A DNA stretch of 64,000 nt from Smallanthus sonchifolius (lineage: Eukaryota; Streptophyta; Magnoliopsida; Asterales; Asteraceae), in assembly GCA_023525975.1 (NCBI GenBank), contig CM042018.1, forward strand, positions 79,863,001-79,927,000. The letters are read 5' to 3'. Each line of letters opens with the position of its first letter. Position 1 is the stretch's first letter. The notes below the pieces were generated by a model. The model did no database searches. It saw only the letters and a program-made list of their open reading frames with translations, and was not told the DNA's origin. The translations under genes and the position numbers were made by a program. This document shows positions 55,355-64,000 of this stretch, in pieces.

Positions 55355-57460
55355 AGTGGTATCAGAGCCTCGGTGTTCGTTGATTTGTGTTCCAGTTTTG
55401 ATTTTTTAGGGTTTCGAGCAGTTCTTACTTTTCAGACCTAAAATCCTTAAAATCGAGTTTGTTATCATTTCATTTGGTGTTTGGAAGGCTACGGGTTTGT
55501 TATATGATGTTTTCTAAGCTTTTGGAAGCATTAATTTCTCAGATCCATCACTTTTCGAGCATTCTCCTCAAGATTCATCAAGAACGCTGTTACTTTTTGA
55601 TAAGTACCCAAATTCAGCTTTTCTATGTACTTACTAAGTATGCATGGGTTTTGTCCTGCGTACTTACTAAGTACGCAAGAGAAGTTGTCCTGCGTACTTG
55701 TTAAGTACGCATGAGTATTTGACTCTGCGTACTTAGCATGTACGCATGGGCATTTTGGCTTTGCGAACTTATCAAATACGCATGAGCACTTGGCTTTGCA
55801 TATTTACTAAATACGCATGAGCACCCTTTATGTGCGTATTTACTAAGTACGCATGAACTAGCTGGGATTCAAAAAAAAAATAAAAAAAATAAAAAAAAAA
55901 ATTTAGGGATCATTTGTACGCATGTTTCGGGCCATTTTTGAGAAGATAGTAACTTTGGTTTTTCCGGACCAGAATTTGTATACTATGTGGCTTGGCGAAA
56001 CACTGACGAGATTTTTGTTGGATGATACCACTTGTCATACATTGTTTAAGGGTCCATACATGAAAATGTAGGCTATGAGTATCCAGGATACTTATTTAAT
56101 AGGGTATGAATGCTGATGTAATGGGAGCAATTGGGTCGTCATGGGCTAAAGGTCTCGTTCTATTTGTGAAGATGTGGCTGCTTTGAGTCTTTTGGAAAGA
56201 GAATCATCTTGTTTAGGTATTCAAACCTGAATATGTAGGCTACGAGTATCCTGGATACTTCTTTAATAGGGGATGAATATTGGAACAACTTGAACCCAAG
56301 GATTTGTTGTTTTGGATCTTTGCAAAGGAATAAAAGAATAAAATCCTGGAGTTGGCTAGTTGTGCTTTTTGAGGATTTGAGTGAAGTGATGATGAAGCTG
56401 GTCATAGTTTACAGAGAAATGAGGGGGATAAAATCTAGTATTCATGAGACATTAAAGAGGTGGTGGAAAAGCCGTTGGTACTTCCTATATATATACCTCT
56501 TTGACGTAACATGGATCTCAACTATGATTTCTCGTGTAAACTATATTTTTCGTGCTCATTAGTCAAGCATGTGTTCAAGATTTGATGTGATTCAATTATG
56601 ATGGGATTTCTCATTTGGGATATGGGCGGAATCCAGATAGACGACCTAGTTATGGAACTTCACCGCGGTGAACGTATACAGATTAGGAGGTGTGAACCAG
56701 GAATGAAGATCTAATTGAAGAATGTTGGACTTTGGATATAAGGTGATCACTGCTGAGCATGATTTGTGTTTGATTCTATCAAGTGTTTTCAGGATGAAGC
56801 TGGATATCCGTTGGATTATTAGTTGAAGATGGAACCTTTTATCATTGGCCGATGGGATAGGAAACATACCCTTGTTTCTGGTCTAGTCAGATGGAGCTTA
56901 AACTGAAAGGGGATATTGGAAATGAACATCTTCGAGAATTTGGTTGACTCGTGAAGATACAAGATAGAGTTAGACACATCTGGTTGAAGACTTAAGTTTA
57001 TCTTACTGGAATTCCTATGGTAGCTGATTAGTTTGATGCAGGTTATTGAAAACTCAAACTCTCTATCATATGCCAGCTGATTTGGAGTTGTCTTAGTCTA
57101 CTATTGTTACCTATTTAGGAAGACATTGTCAGACTCAGAATTCTAAGTCAGGGTGGAGGTTGCTACTGCTGAGAGGATGAACTACAATGAGTTGTGTTGG
57201 GTTAGTTGGTTCTTATTGAGGCACTTGGTTTGGTCTACAATGAAAGCTACAGTTATGAGGGAGTCGTGTGTATCACTAGGCAACTGAAGACTGAAGTTTG
57301 AAGATTTGAAGATCTCAAGTGGAATGCCAGAAGATCAAGTCTCGCCAGAAGACACGTGATGTCACTAGTTTAGAGGGAGTCTGTTAGGACATTCTTTGTA
57401 AACTGATGATTATCAGTGTTAGTGATAGATAGAATTTGATGCTATAGTTAAGATGGAGTT
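55355..57460 (+). other. Element G internal region, non-coding, with palindromes
   Basis: PBS TGGTATCAGAGC at 55357-55368. 55623-55854 has eight to nine copies of the GCGTACTT...AAGTACGC core, then an A-rich run (55871-55901). The remaining 1.55 kb has only short ORFs without motifs. Near the end, GAGGGAGTCTGTTAGGACAT (57374-57393) copies the PPT/LTR start of element C, 78 bases before the LTR actually used. Confidence 0.75.
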
Positions 57461-57962
57461 TGTAAAAGCATGTTTTTGTAACTATAGATTAAATTCTATG
57501 TATCGGTGTACGTGGCTATTACGCAGGATGGTGTTCCTGAGTACTTAGCCTGCACATCAGTTTGGTCTTGCGTACTTAGTAAGTACGCAAGGCTTTTGCC
57601 TTGCATACTTGTCAAGTACGCATGACCAAACCATGCGTACTTGTCAAGTACGAAGGTAGTGTTCCTGCCCCTATAAATAGAAGACTTGTCTTCATTTGTA
57701 GGTGGAACTCTGGAACTAGGTTGAGAGGTATCCGGGTCGGGACGAGCTCTCCCAACCCCTGGACCGTGAGCTTAGATGAGAGATGTGTGCTCCTTCGGTA
57801 TGTAGTCTGTAATACGGGATGACTTCTATGTTATGGATTACATGTCGTTTCATTCTCTTGTTTGTTGTTCATGTATTCTCTATCTCATTTTCGTAGTTCC
57901 CACACAAATCACAGAACAGGTCCGTGTATTTCCGCTGCGCGACGAGGCTCCCGGGACCTACA
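57461..57962 (+). repeat. Element G 3' LTR
   Basis: 502 bp, 33 bp shorter than the 5' copy; it has three hairpins (57569-57654) where the 5' LTR has four. TATAAATA at 57672-57679. Confidence 0.88.
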
Positions 57963-58109
57963 AGCATTGTGCTGGCTAACCTCCGTCTCAGTATGGGTAG
58001 TATGGACACTCCCCTCAATCTCTTGGTTTGTACTAGCTCCACTGCGGTGGCCAGTCCGCCCACCACGTCTTCTTCCTCCACCTCTTCTCGCTCCTCTACG
58101 TCTCGCCAT

Positions 58110-58446
58110 TTCTAACTGAAAGATAAAGAACAAAGGGATTTAACTTCATCATCCTAGGGACTATGTAGAACGCAATAAGTAAGGTAAGATGTTAATATAC
58201 ACTAGCCATATGCAATTAACCATTACATCACTTCTAGTTTTCTAATTATTCACTTTCATGATTCCAGTAAAGCCTCTATTCTTATCATTGCACTCTAAAC
58301 AGGGAAAGAAACTTTACTTAATATATAATTCTGATGCTTTGGCTTGAGTTACCCGTTACTGGCATCCGCTACTTGGTCCCATTCTCAGTTTAAGTCTTGA
58401 CATCGGGGATGGCCAAATCTCTCAAACAATGGCTCTGATACCAACT
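58110..58446 (-). other. Element F leader and primer binding site
   Basis: Non-coding leader between the 5' LTR and gag. The minus strand reads TGGTATCAGAGC at 58432-58443, a Met-tRNA PBS. Nothing else recognisable. Confidence 0.8.
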
Positions 58447-60527
58447 TGTAAGGCCCTAAATCCGGGAGGCCTCACGTATTGGATTTACTCATCAACACAT
58501 AGCTCATAAATATAAGACATTCATAACTAAGCAGCGGAAACGATTTAAACTTTATCATACGCAACCGAAACATAACATGTCTAATACAACTTGTCAAATA
58601 CAAACTGAAACTTATCTGAATCAACTAAAACATAAACATAAACGGGATGCCAAATGCTGATCTTTGGGTAACTCTTCTTGCTAAGCTAAGCATCCACATC
58701 CATCCAAGGCCACCTACACTTAACTGATCTGCATACTAAAAATCTGGAACGCTGAATGAGTTCTAACGTTTACTTTAAATCAATTATATAAAAGATTTAC
58801 TAATACATACATACTGCCATTTAGACAAAACTTTACATACTTTACTTTTCAAATCAGTTTAAAACATATAATAAATCGTCAATTCCTTTACACTATACTA
58901 CCCTCATGGCTCTCGGCCATGAACGGACAAGTACCTGGTCAATGCCCCCATGGCCAACGACCATGAACCGACACTAACGCTTAACCGTCAACTAACTTTT
59001 CACATACTGTACCACCCCCATGGCTCACGTCCATGGACTGACGAATACCTGGTCAATGCCCCCATGGCTCACACGTCCATGAACCGACAATACCGCTTAA
59101 CGCTAAGGGGAGGTTGCATGGACCTCTCGGGCCACCGCCGTTACTCATCCCAGTTGTACAATCGTTAACGAACCCAAAGAATCTTACTAATGGGTGGAAC
59201 CCATATCTGACATTTTGTACAAGTAACATCTGTCCCAAGGACCTTTACAGCTGGTACACATTCCCGTAGGAAATCTATTCACTTTCTGTTCATAGACTTT
59301 CTTTATCTTGATCATAACTTTAACATGTATTATACCTTTGTTTATGTATATGAAAATATAGTATACGCTTGCCATATATACCTTTGCTTTTACTGAAATA
59401 TAGCTTAACACATATATCATGTCTTTGTTTATGTATAAGAAAATATAGTAAACGTTTCCCATAAGATATATCTTACTTTACTTGAAAATACTAACACATA
59501 TATTATGCCTTTTTTATGTATATAAAAATATAGTAAACGCTTGCCAATAATATAGATATACTTTGCTCAAAACGTACATTTGCCTCTTTTAAACTTTACA
59601 CTAGAACATAGCTTTTCACTTTGTTTATTAATATAAAATATGTAATAAACCTTTTACACTAAGTATGCACACCACCCTAAAGCAGGCAAAAAGGAGACAC
59701 CTGACTTTCTTAGTTAACTTTTCTTTAAAGCTCAACGATCTACTCGAGTGGTCATAAACGAAACGTGTTAGCTCCGAGTCATGACAAAATTATTCGTCCG
59801 AAATCTACTAGATCAAAAACTCTACTGTCCGAAATCTCCTTTCAATCGAAATCAATTTTGGTCAATATTTCTTGTCCGACAACCATTTCGCCCGAAAACT
59901 AATTCGTCTGAAATGTCTTTCATCCGAAGACTTATTCGTCCGAAAACAATTTCGTCCGAAAACGAGTTCGTCCGAAATCTTTTGTCCGAATTCTCTCTTC
60001 GTCCAAAATACTTTTCTTAGCATTCAATGGATTTTCGGACGACTCATCTGTCCTTGGCTAGATTCTTCGTTTTTGAGCCAAAATTTCAACTTTTTACGGC
60101 CAAACTGTTCTAATCTTAACCATGAAGCTAAATCTATAGTTTTTTATTCAAAAACACATGTAAAAATCTAATTTTTTTGAAGAAAACTCGTTGAAACCCT
60201 AAAAACCAACTTTACATAAAAAAACTGTGATTCTGGACGTGATTCGTAGCTCTAATCGACTCGTTTCTTCAGCTAATCTTCGTGTCAACACTGGAGAAGA
60301 AGGTTGGATCGATCTTGGGTAAAACCGACTCACTCTCTCTAAAATATTTCTCTCTAGAAACAAAAATGGTCATGAAATGGAGGTTTGGGGCTGGTCTTAA
60401 GGCTTATAAGATGCCCAACCCTTGCCCTTTTTGGCCCATACACCCAAGCCCAAGCCCGTACCTCACATCTTTGCTAAGTTTTAAATTTTTATTAAGTATT
60501 CCGTGTTCTAAAGCACAGGATGTTAAA
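58447..60527 (-). repeat. Element F 5' LTR
   Basis: Plus-strand ends TGTAAGGCCC...GATGTTAAA (the terminal TGT is mutated on the minus strand). Same internal arrays as the 3' copy: CATGGC hairpins (about 58906-59085), 90-bp tandem units (59326-59540) and a TTTCG/CGAAA stretch (59795-60010). Confidence 0.85.
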
Positions 60528-60798
60528 ATTTTAAGAACGAATGACTAAAGAACATAAACATATCATTAGATTAATACGTTAAACATTAACATACACCAAA
60601 TTTCATCTTCACCCTAACAATACAAATAGTTTAGCCACGAATGGTCATACTAACTAGAGTAACGCTGAGTTTCGTAAGCTCCCCTATTGCGGACAAAGAG
60701 GAGGAGCCTCTGTACTCTCTACTCTGACCACAAAAATGCTCTCTCTAAATGATGTTTCTTTGGTTCTTGAGGCGTGTGGAATGAAGAACTCAAACCAT

Positions 60799-60807
60799 CT
60801 ATTTATA
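60799..60807 (-). promoter_or_regulatory. TATA box of element E LTR
   Basis: The minus strand reads TATAAATAG. Palindromes at 60822-60963 lie immediately upstream on that strand. Confidence 0.5.
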
Positions 60808-60821
60808 GGTCTCAAAATGAG

Positions 60822-60963
60822 AAATGCACGGCCATGCATTGGTTTGCACGGCGTGCAAACACCTCGGGAATCAAACAGGGTATAAGGGACAGTGTACTAG
60901 AGCCTTGGGGAGCAAGTTAGGCAATGCACGGCCGTGCATTGGGATGCACGGCCGTGCATCCCC
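60822..60963. repeat. Palindromes in element E LTR (core TGCACGGCCGTGCA)
   Basis: Four inverted repeats: ATGCACGGCCATGCAT, TTTGCACGGCGTGCAAA, ATGCACGGCCGTGCAT and GATGCACGGCCGTGCATC. Decayed copies are present in D (33036-33075, 33135-33152) and in the 3' LTR fragment (1731-1748). Confidence 0.9.
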
Positions 60964-61237
60964 TCCTTGCTTCCCAGTTTCGTCTTTTAGCTGCTTGTTT
61001 GACTTTTCGTTGACCTTGGTTGACTTCTTGGGGGTCAAAGCTCGGGAATGATCCTTCTAGAAGCTTGATTTCTTGGTGTTTTTAACTGGTTTTAGCCTTG
61101 TTTATCTCAGGACACCGAATAACCTGCAATTATGAAATATTAACGTTTTAAGTATCAATTGCAATGTTATTATTCAATTAGTACCATAATATGGGGATTA
61201 TTATGCATGCAAAACAAGTATAATTTAGGATATATCA

Positions 61238-61904
61238 GGGCCCATCAATGCAAGTGGGACACTCCCTTGCGAGTTCGCCGGCATTGATTCCCGTCACATC
61301 ACACAGTGACCACCTCGTCATCCACACGGTGACTAACACGTCACCCACACGATGACTGCTAGATCACACGCATGGAGACAACCTCGAAGGACCGACTCCT
61401 CTACATCATCGTTGGCCGTATACACGAACAACAATGCTAGCACACAAAGCAACAAGTTATACACACATGACACTACCTGGACATGTACTACAACTCACCG
61501 CCCTTATACAGATCACTTGCGTATATAACTAAACACGTACCCAAGACATATCCTCGTAACGTCTAGACTCAACTTCTGACTTATCCCAAAAGTCATTATA
61601 CGACATACCGGTGTCATACCGACATCTAACCCACTCAACTAAGGGACACCACATTGACCCTTATATTTATTTTACAATGATATAGTTAACTCGTAAAACT
61701 CAACATGTTTAACACATTTCTCCTAACACATGCATTTATATGATAAAACGTGTAAGTATGTACGATAGCCCCAAAAACAAGTAAAAAGGGGATTAGAAAC
61801 TCACTGGTTACAAAGATCCAAGTCCTGCACCGCAACCGTCCTCTCGCTCAACACCCAAACCTGATTGTGTTCTTGGTCTCCGTTAAGCAAATACCACCTA
61901 GAAC
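61238..61904. other. Probable gypsy LTR debris between E and H
   Basis: No ORF. The string 'aaaaggggattagaaactcac' near 61786 resembles the similar string in element F LTRs (about 50935), so this may be the remains of a related gypsy LTR. No terminus or pair is visible. Confidence 0.35.
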
Positions 61905-62275
61905 TGTCACACCCCAGCCGGCGGTGGATTAAACGCCGGGGCAGGCGCGTTTGTTCATAAGCACATGATCATCTATTATTAAATGACAATATTTATTCAT
62001 CAACTTAAAATCATCCGTTACATAGGGAATGGAAAACGAAACGTTCAAAACATAACATAATTTAAATTAAACTAGGTCCAAGTCCTAGATGAGAAGGTAG
62101 GGTCCTCAAATTGGTGTACCTGAAACATGTGAGTAAATGTCAACTACAAGTAGTTGGTGAGTAACATAGGTTTTGACACTAACAAAAGTTAAGTAAAAAG
62201 CGTTTGTAATTCAATACTGTTCAAAGCGTAACTATGGCATAAATGTGAAAACATACAAAGTTCCAAGCGTACAAT
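61905..62275 (-). repeat. Element H 3' LTR (boundary uncertain)
   Basis: The left terminus is clear by comparison with 63932-64000. The right boundary cannot be set because the other LTR runs out of the window; it is placed where gag coding ends. Confidence 0.5.
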
Positions 62276-63322
62276 TTAATCCGCAGTAAATGGAAAACTT
62301 GTAAGTACGATCCCACTGATTGTGTTTTGGAAAAATAGTAATATGGTACACACAAAACCCGCCAAGGTTCGTATGCCCAGAACGTTAGCCGTATGCCTAG
62401 AACGTCCACAATTGGTACATAGACGGCATGGCATGTAGGTAGTATGATGGAGCTGGCAGGTGTTGCACGGAGGTAGAGTCCCCACATAAGGCTTCTTGTT
62501 AGGGTTGAAGGCAGTAGGGGCTACTTGGGCTAAAGGAGTAGCAGGTGCGATAATGGCAAAGTTCTTGCCTTTTCTCTTTTTTCCATTGAAGGAGGACTCA
62601 GCCTTGGTCTCTTTAGTGGGTTCAGTGGTGGATTTTTCAATGTTTCTCTTAGCACCTTTCTTAGACAAGGTTCCTGCCTTAACGTGGTTGTCTGATAGAG
62701 TGGCAGCTAGACGGATAGCTTCCTCAAGAGTGGCTGGGTTACTACCCAACACGGTATCCTGAATCTGCATGGGCAAACCATTGATGTACTTCTCAATGGC
62801 TCGGGAAAGAGGAGTGACCATATGGGGCACCAGTAGGCTAAGCTCATGAAAGCGGGTGGTGTAGGCAAGGCTTTCACCACTGTCTTGTTTGAGATCCCAG
62901 AATTCAGCTTCTAGTTTCTTGACCTCATTACGGGGGCAAAACTCATCTGTCATGAGTGTCTTCACATCAGCCCAAGGCAAGGCTAGTGCAACCTCTATCC
63001 CACGTTTACGTTTTTCTCCATTCCACCATGTGAGTTCCCTCTTCTGGAAGACACTAGTAGCATAACGAACCTTTAGGTTCTCAGGACAGTCAGCATTGAT
63101 GAAAGTCCCCTCAATGCTTTCAAACCATTAGAGAAGTCCAGTAGCTCCTTCGTTCCCGTAGAACTTGGTGGGGTTGTAGGAGTTGAAGTGTTTGAATGTA
63201 CACGTGGGATTCCTTGGTGCAGCATTCTGGTTCAGTTGGTTGACCATAGTTGGTAGAATCGTAGCCATTTGTTGGATGATCCTGTTGGTGAGGTTGTTCC
63301 TACGCTCACGACGGGGAGGCAT
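62276..63322 (-). pseudogene. gag: Element H gag (Ty3/gypsy), one stop and a truncated end
   Basis: ATG at 63322 (MPPRRERRNNLTNRIIQQM). CTFKHFNSYNPTKFYGNEGA leads into the gypsy gag core. A stop at 63128-63130 interrupts it just before WFESIEGTFINADCPENLKV; the frame then continues through TWWNGEKRKRG and LPWADVKTLMTDEFCPRNEV to a basic Lys-rich region and the start of a zinc-knuckle region (CNTCQLHHTTYMPC, CTNCGRSRHTANV). After that the sequence no longer looks like gag, marking a deletion around 62400. Protease and later domains are absent. Confidence 0.8.
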
Positions 63323-63916
63323 TCTACAAACGGTTGAATAGAAAGTTCATAAGATGTGAATCATGAATAAGAGTTTGCAATTTAATCTTGAGATGTTAGA
63401 TGAAGCATGCATGGTACCCTAATGGGCACATTGACTTATCAAAGTACTTTAAGTCTTTCTAATGTTTGAGAAGTCATGCTTTAGCCTATAAGTGGACACT
63501 CATCCAAAGAATTCCCAGGAAAGCATAACTGGTCCATCGGTTGATTTGGATTTATACGAGATGCTTTCCTAGACAGAACTCCCAGAATACAGGCATCCAC
63601 TCTTCCAGATTGCACAAGCTCTCATTCATTAGTTAGAACTTACATACCTTTGATGAGAGTTTCCTTCGGATTAGACTATTAAGTTTAAGTGTAAGTTTCA
63701 TGTAGTTCAAGTAGTTCCAAATAGTTTCATGTAGACTCTTGAATGTTGAAGTTCATGTAGTTGTATCAAGTAATCAAAAATAGATAAGTGTAGGTAAGTA
63801 TACGTGGTAGGAATAAAGTGGAGTTACTAATAAAAGACACGAGTTAGACTCATGTTTGGGACTCCTAAGTTATAGTCTAGGTCATGTGTCTAATAACCTA
63901 ATTCCTTATAACCATG

Positions 63917-63928
63917 GCTCTGATACCA
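63917..63928 (-). promoter_or_regulatory. Element H primer binding site (Met-tRNA type)
   Basis: The minus strand reads TGGTATCAGAGC three bases from the LTR terminus at 63932. Confidence 0.88.
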
Positions 63929-63931
63929 ATC

Positions 63932-64000
63932 TGTCACACCCCGGCCGGCGGCGGATTAAACGCCGGGGCTGACGCGTTTGTTCATAAGCACATGATCATC
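63932..64000 (-). repeat. Element H 5' LTR (cut by the window end)
   Basis: The first 69 bases match 61905-61973 with a few substitutions. Palindromic CGGCC/GGCCG and GCCGGGGC strings are present near the end. Confidence 0.8.

Larger units (their letters stand above)
54820..57962 (+). mobile_element. Element G: non-autonomous Sirevirus-like LTR element
   Basis: 3,143 bp inside the gag of F, with near-TSD AACAT (54815-54819) and AGCAT (57963-57967). LTRs at 54820-55354 and 57461-57962, Met-tRNA PBS at 55357-55368. No coding region. The LTR end (GGGACCTA(G/C)A) and the palindrome core GCGTACTTAGTAAGTACGC match element B, so G probably used proteins of a B-like element. Confidence 0.87.
52039..58109 (-). 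pseudogene. gag: Element F gag, split by J and G
   Basis: ATG at 58109 (MARRRGARRGGGRRRGG, very basic N-terminus). The reading runs to the G insertion at 57963, resumes at 54819 (VEGDDQLIEFEPAVQAAVNR, then DTLDWINGMESTIRLSEC), meets solo LTR J at 54466, and resumes at 52803 (RQEQAVMFAAKSLKGEAAHWW, the conserved gypsy gag WW segment). After a frame disturbance it gives a zinc-knuckle region (CGKCGKRHRGEC, CFRCGKFGHQSRDC, then HVSRDC) and ends KARAY-stop at 52039. Family knowledge: in Tekay-like chromoviruses an ARA(F/Y) string marks the protease entry, so this gag stops exactly there. Confidence 0.8.
49674..60527 (-). mobile_element. Element F: gag-only Ty3/gypsy (chromovirus-like) element
   Basis: Two LTRs of about 2.1 kb (49674-51767 and 58447-60527), Met-tRNA PBS at 58432-58443, minus orientation, imperfect TSD GTTTT (49669-49673) and ATTTT (60528-60532). 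The only coding content is gag (52039-58109), which ends in a stop at the place where protease normally begins; no pol is present. It is split by solo LTR J and by element G. LTRs have clearly diverged. It must have depended on an autonomous partner. Confidence 0.85.
1726..61237 (-). mobile_element. Element E: Tat/Athila-type Ty3/gypsy element, host of most nested insertions
   Basis: The oldest framework of the window, read on the minus strand. From 5' to 3' it has a 5' LTR (35028-61237, split by C and F), a PBS resembling an Asp-tRNA 3' end (35005-35021), a gag remnant (33422-34890), an aspartic protease remnant (4846-5670) and a 3' LTR fragment (1726-2024). RT, RNaseH and integrase are not visible between the protease and the 3' LTR, so E is pol-deleted or was always non-autonomous. 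Removing the insertions leaves a 5' LTR of about 1.6 kb, matching solo LTR D. The PBS form and the 'DLGAS' protease are typical of the Athila/Tat branch. The left LTR is truncated, so no TSD can be assigned. Confidence 0.8.
35028..61237 (-). repeat. Element E 5' LTR, split by elements C and F
   Basis: LTR pieces: 35028-35427, 49159-49673 and about 60533-61237, about 1.62 kb together, matching solo LTR D. Plus-strand ends are TGATGTGC and ATATCA. The third piece holds TATAAATAG (minus strand, 60799-60807), with TGCACGGCCGTGCA-type palindromes just upstream on that strand. Confidence 0.82.
61905..64000 (-). mobile_element. Element H: truncated Ty3/gypsy element at the window edge
   Basis: Two copies of the LTR left end (TGTCACACCCC(A/G)GCCGGC) at 61905 and 63932, matching over at least the 69 visible bases. 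Met-tRNA PBS at 63917-63928. The 5' LTR (right, minus orientation) is cut by the window end. Only gag is present; the left LTR to about 62275 seems shortened and abuts the gag end, so pol was deleted. Confidence 0.75.

Noticed and set aside
57862..58119. Plus-strand ORFs rich in Pro/Ser at the F gag start
   Set aside because: Reverse reading of the Arg/Gly-rich Gag N-terminus.
61238..61904. A separate complete element between E and H
   Set aside because: No LTR pair, PBS, PPT or TSD could be found.

Overview
This window looks like plant nuclear DNA, most likely from a eudicot; the LTR ends resemble those I associate with Asteraceae, but that is a weak inference. I found no host gene, tRNA, rRNA or CRISPR locus. 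Almost every base belongs to LTR retrotransposons inserted into one another. The boundaries rest on TG...CA termini, paired LTRs, tRNA-complementary primer binding sites (PBS), polypurine tracts (PPT) and 5-bp target-site duplications (TSDs). I use letters as names.

Layout. 1-1725: unclassified flank. E (1726-61237, minus): an old Tat/Athila-type Ty3/gypsy element with gag and protease remnants but no RT or IN, a 3' LTR fragment at 1726-2024, and a 5' LTR spread over 35028-61237. D (5709-33421): a solo LTR of E's own family inside E's gag-protease gene, TSD ATTCT. A (6264-32357, minus): a Ty1/copia Sirevirus-type element inside D, TSD GACTC. B (13397-26974, minus): a second Sirevirus-type element inside A's pol, TSD CTCAT. 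C (35428-49153, plus): a third, very young Sirevirus-type element in E's 5' LTR, TSD ATTGT. F (49674-60527, minus): a gag-only gypsy element in the same LTR; it carries a solo LTR J (52804-54466, TSD GCATT) and a non-autonomous Sirevirus-like element G (54820-57962). 61238-61904: probable gypsy LTR debris. H (61905-64000, minus): a truncated gypsy element cut by the window end.

A, B and C share one plan: LTR, Met-tRNA PBS, leader, gag with two zinc knuckles, a conserved gag/pol junction, PR-IN-RT-RNaseH, a 2-2.5 kb non-coding spacer, a third ORF (ORF3, the env-like position), PPT, LTR. C is nearly intact: gag is open, pol has one nonsense codon, ORF3 has two TGA codons in one frame, and its LTRs differ at one base by eye.

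The most interesting signal is a set of short, repeated, family-specific palindromes. In most LTRs here they sit just upstream of the TATA box. In the Sirevirus-type elements the same core recurs in the gag leader and in the spacer before ORF3. The B/G core and the C core differ by one base that is compensated in the mirror arm. ORF3 encodes an acidic, coiled-coil protein in all three families. I propose, as inference only, that ORF3 or another element protein recognises its own family's palindrome. Splice-acceptor-like sequences directly before the ORF3 ATG and before protease in all three families suggest subgenomic spliced mRNAs.
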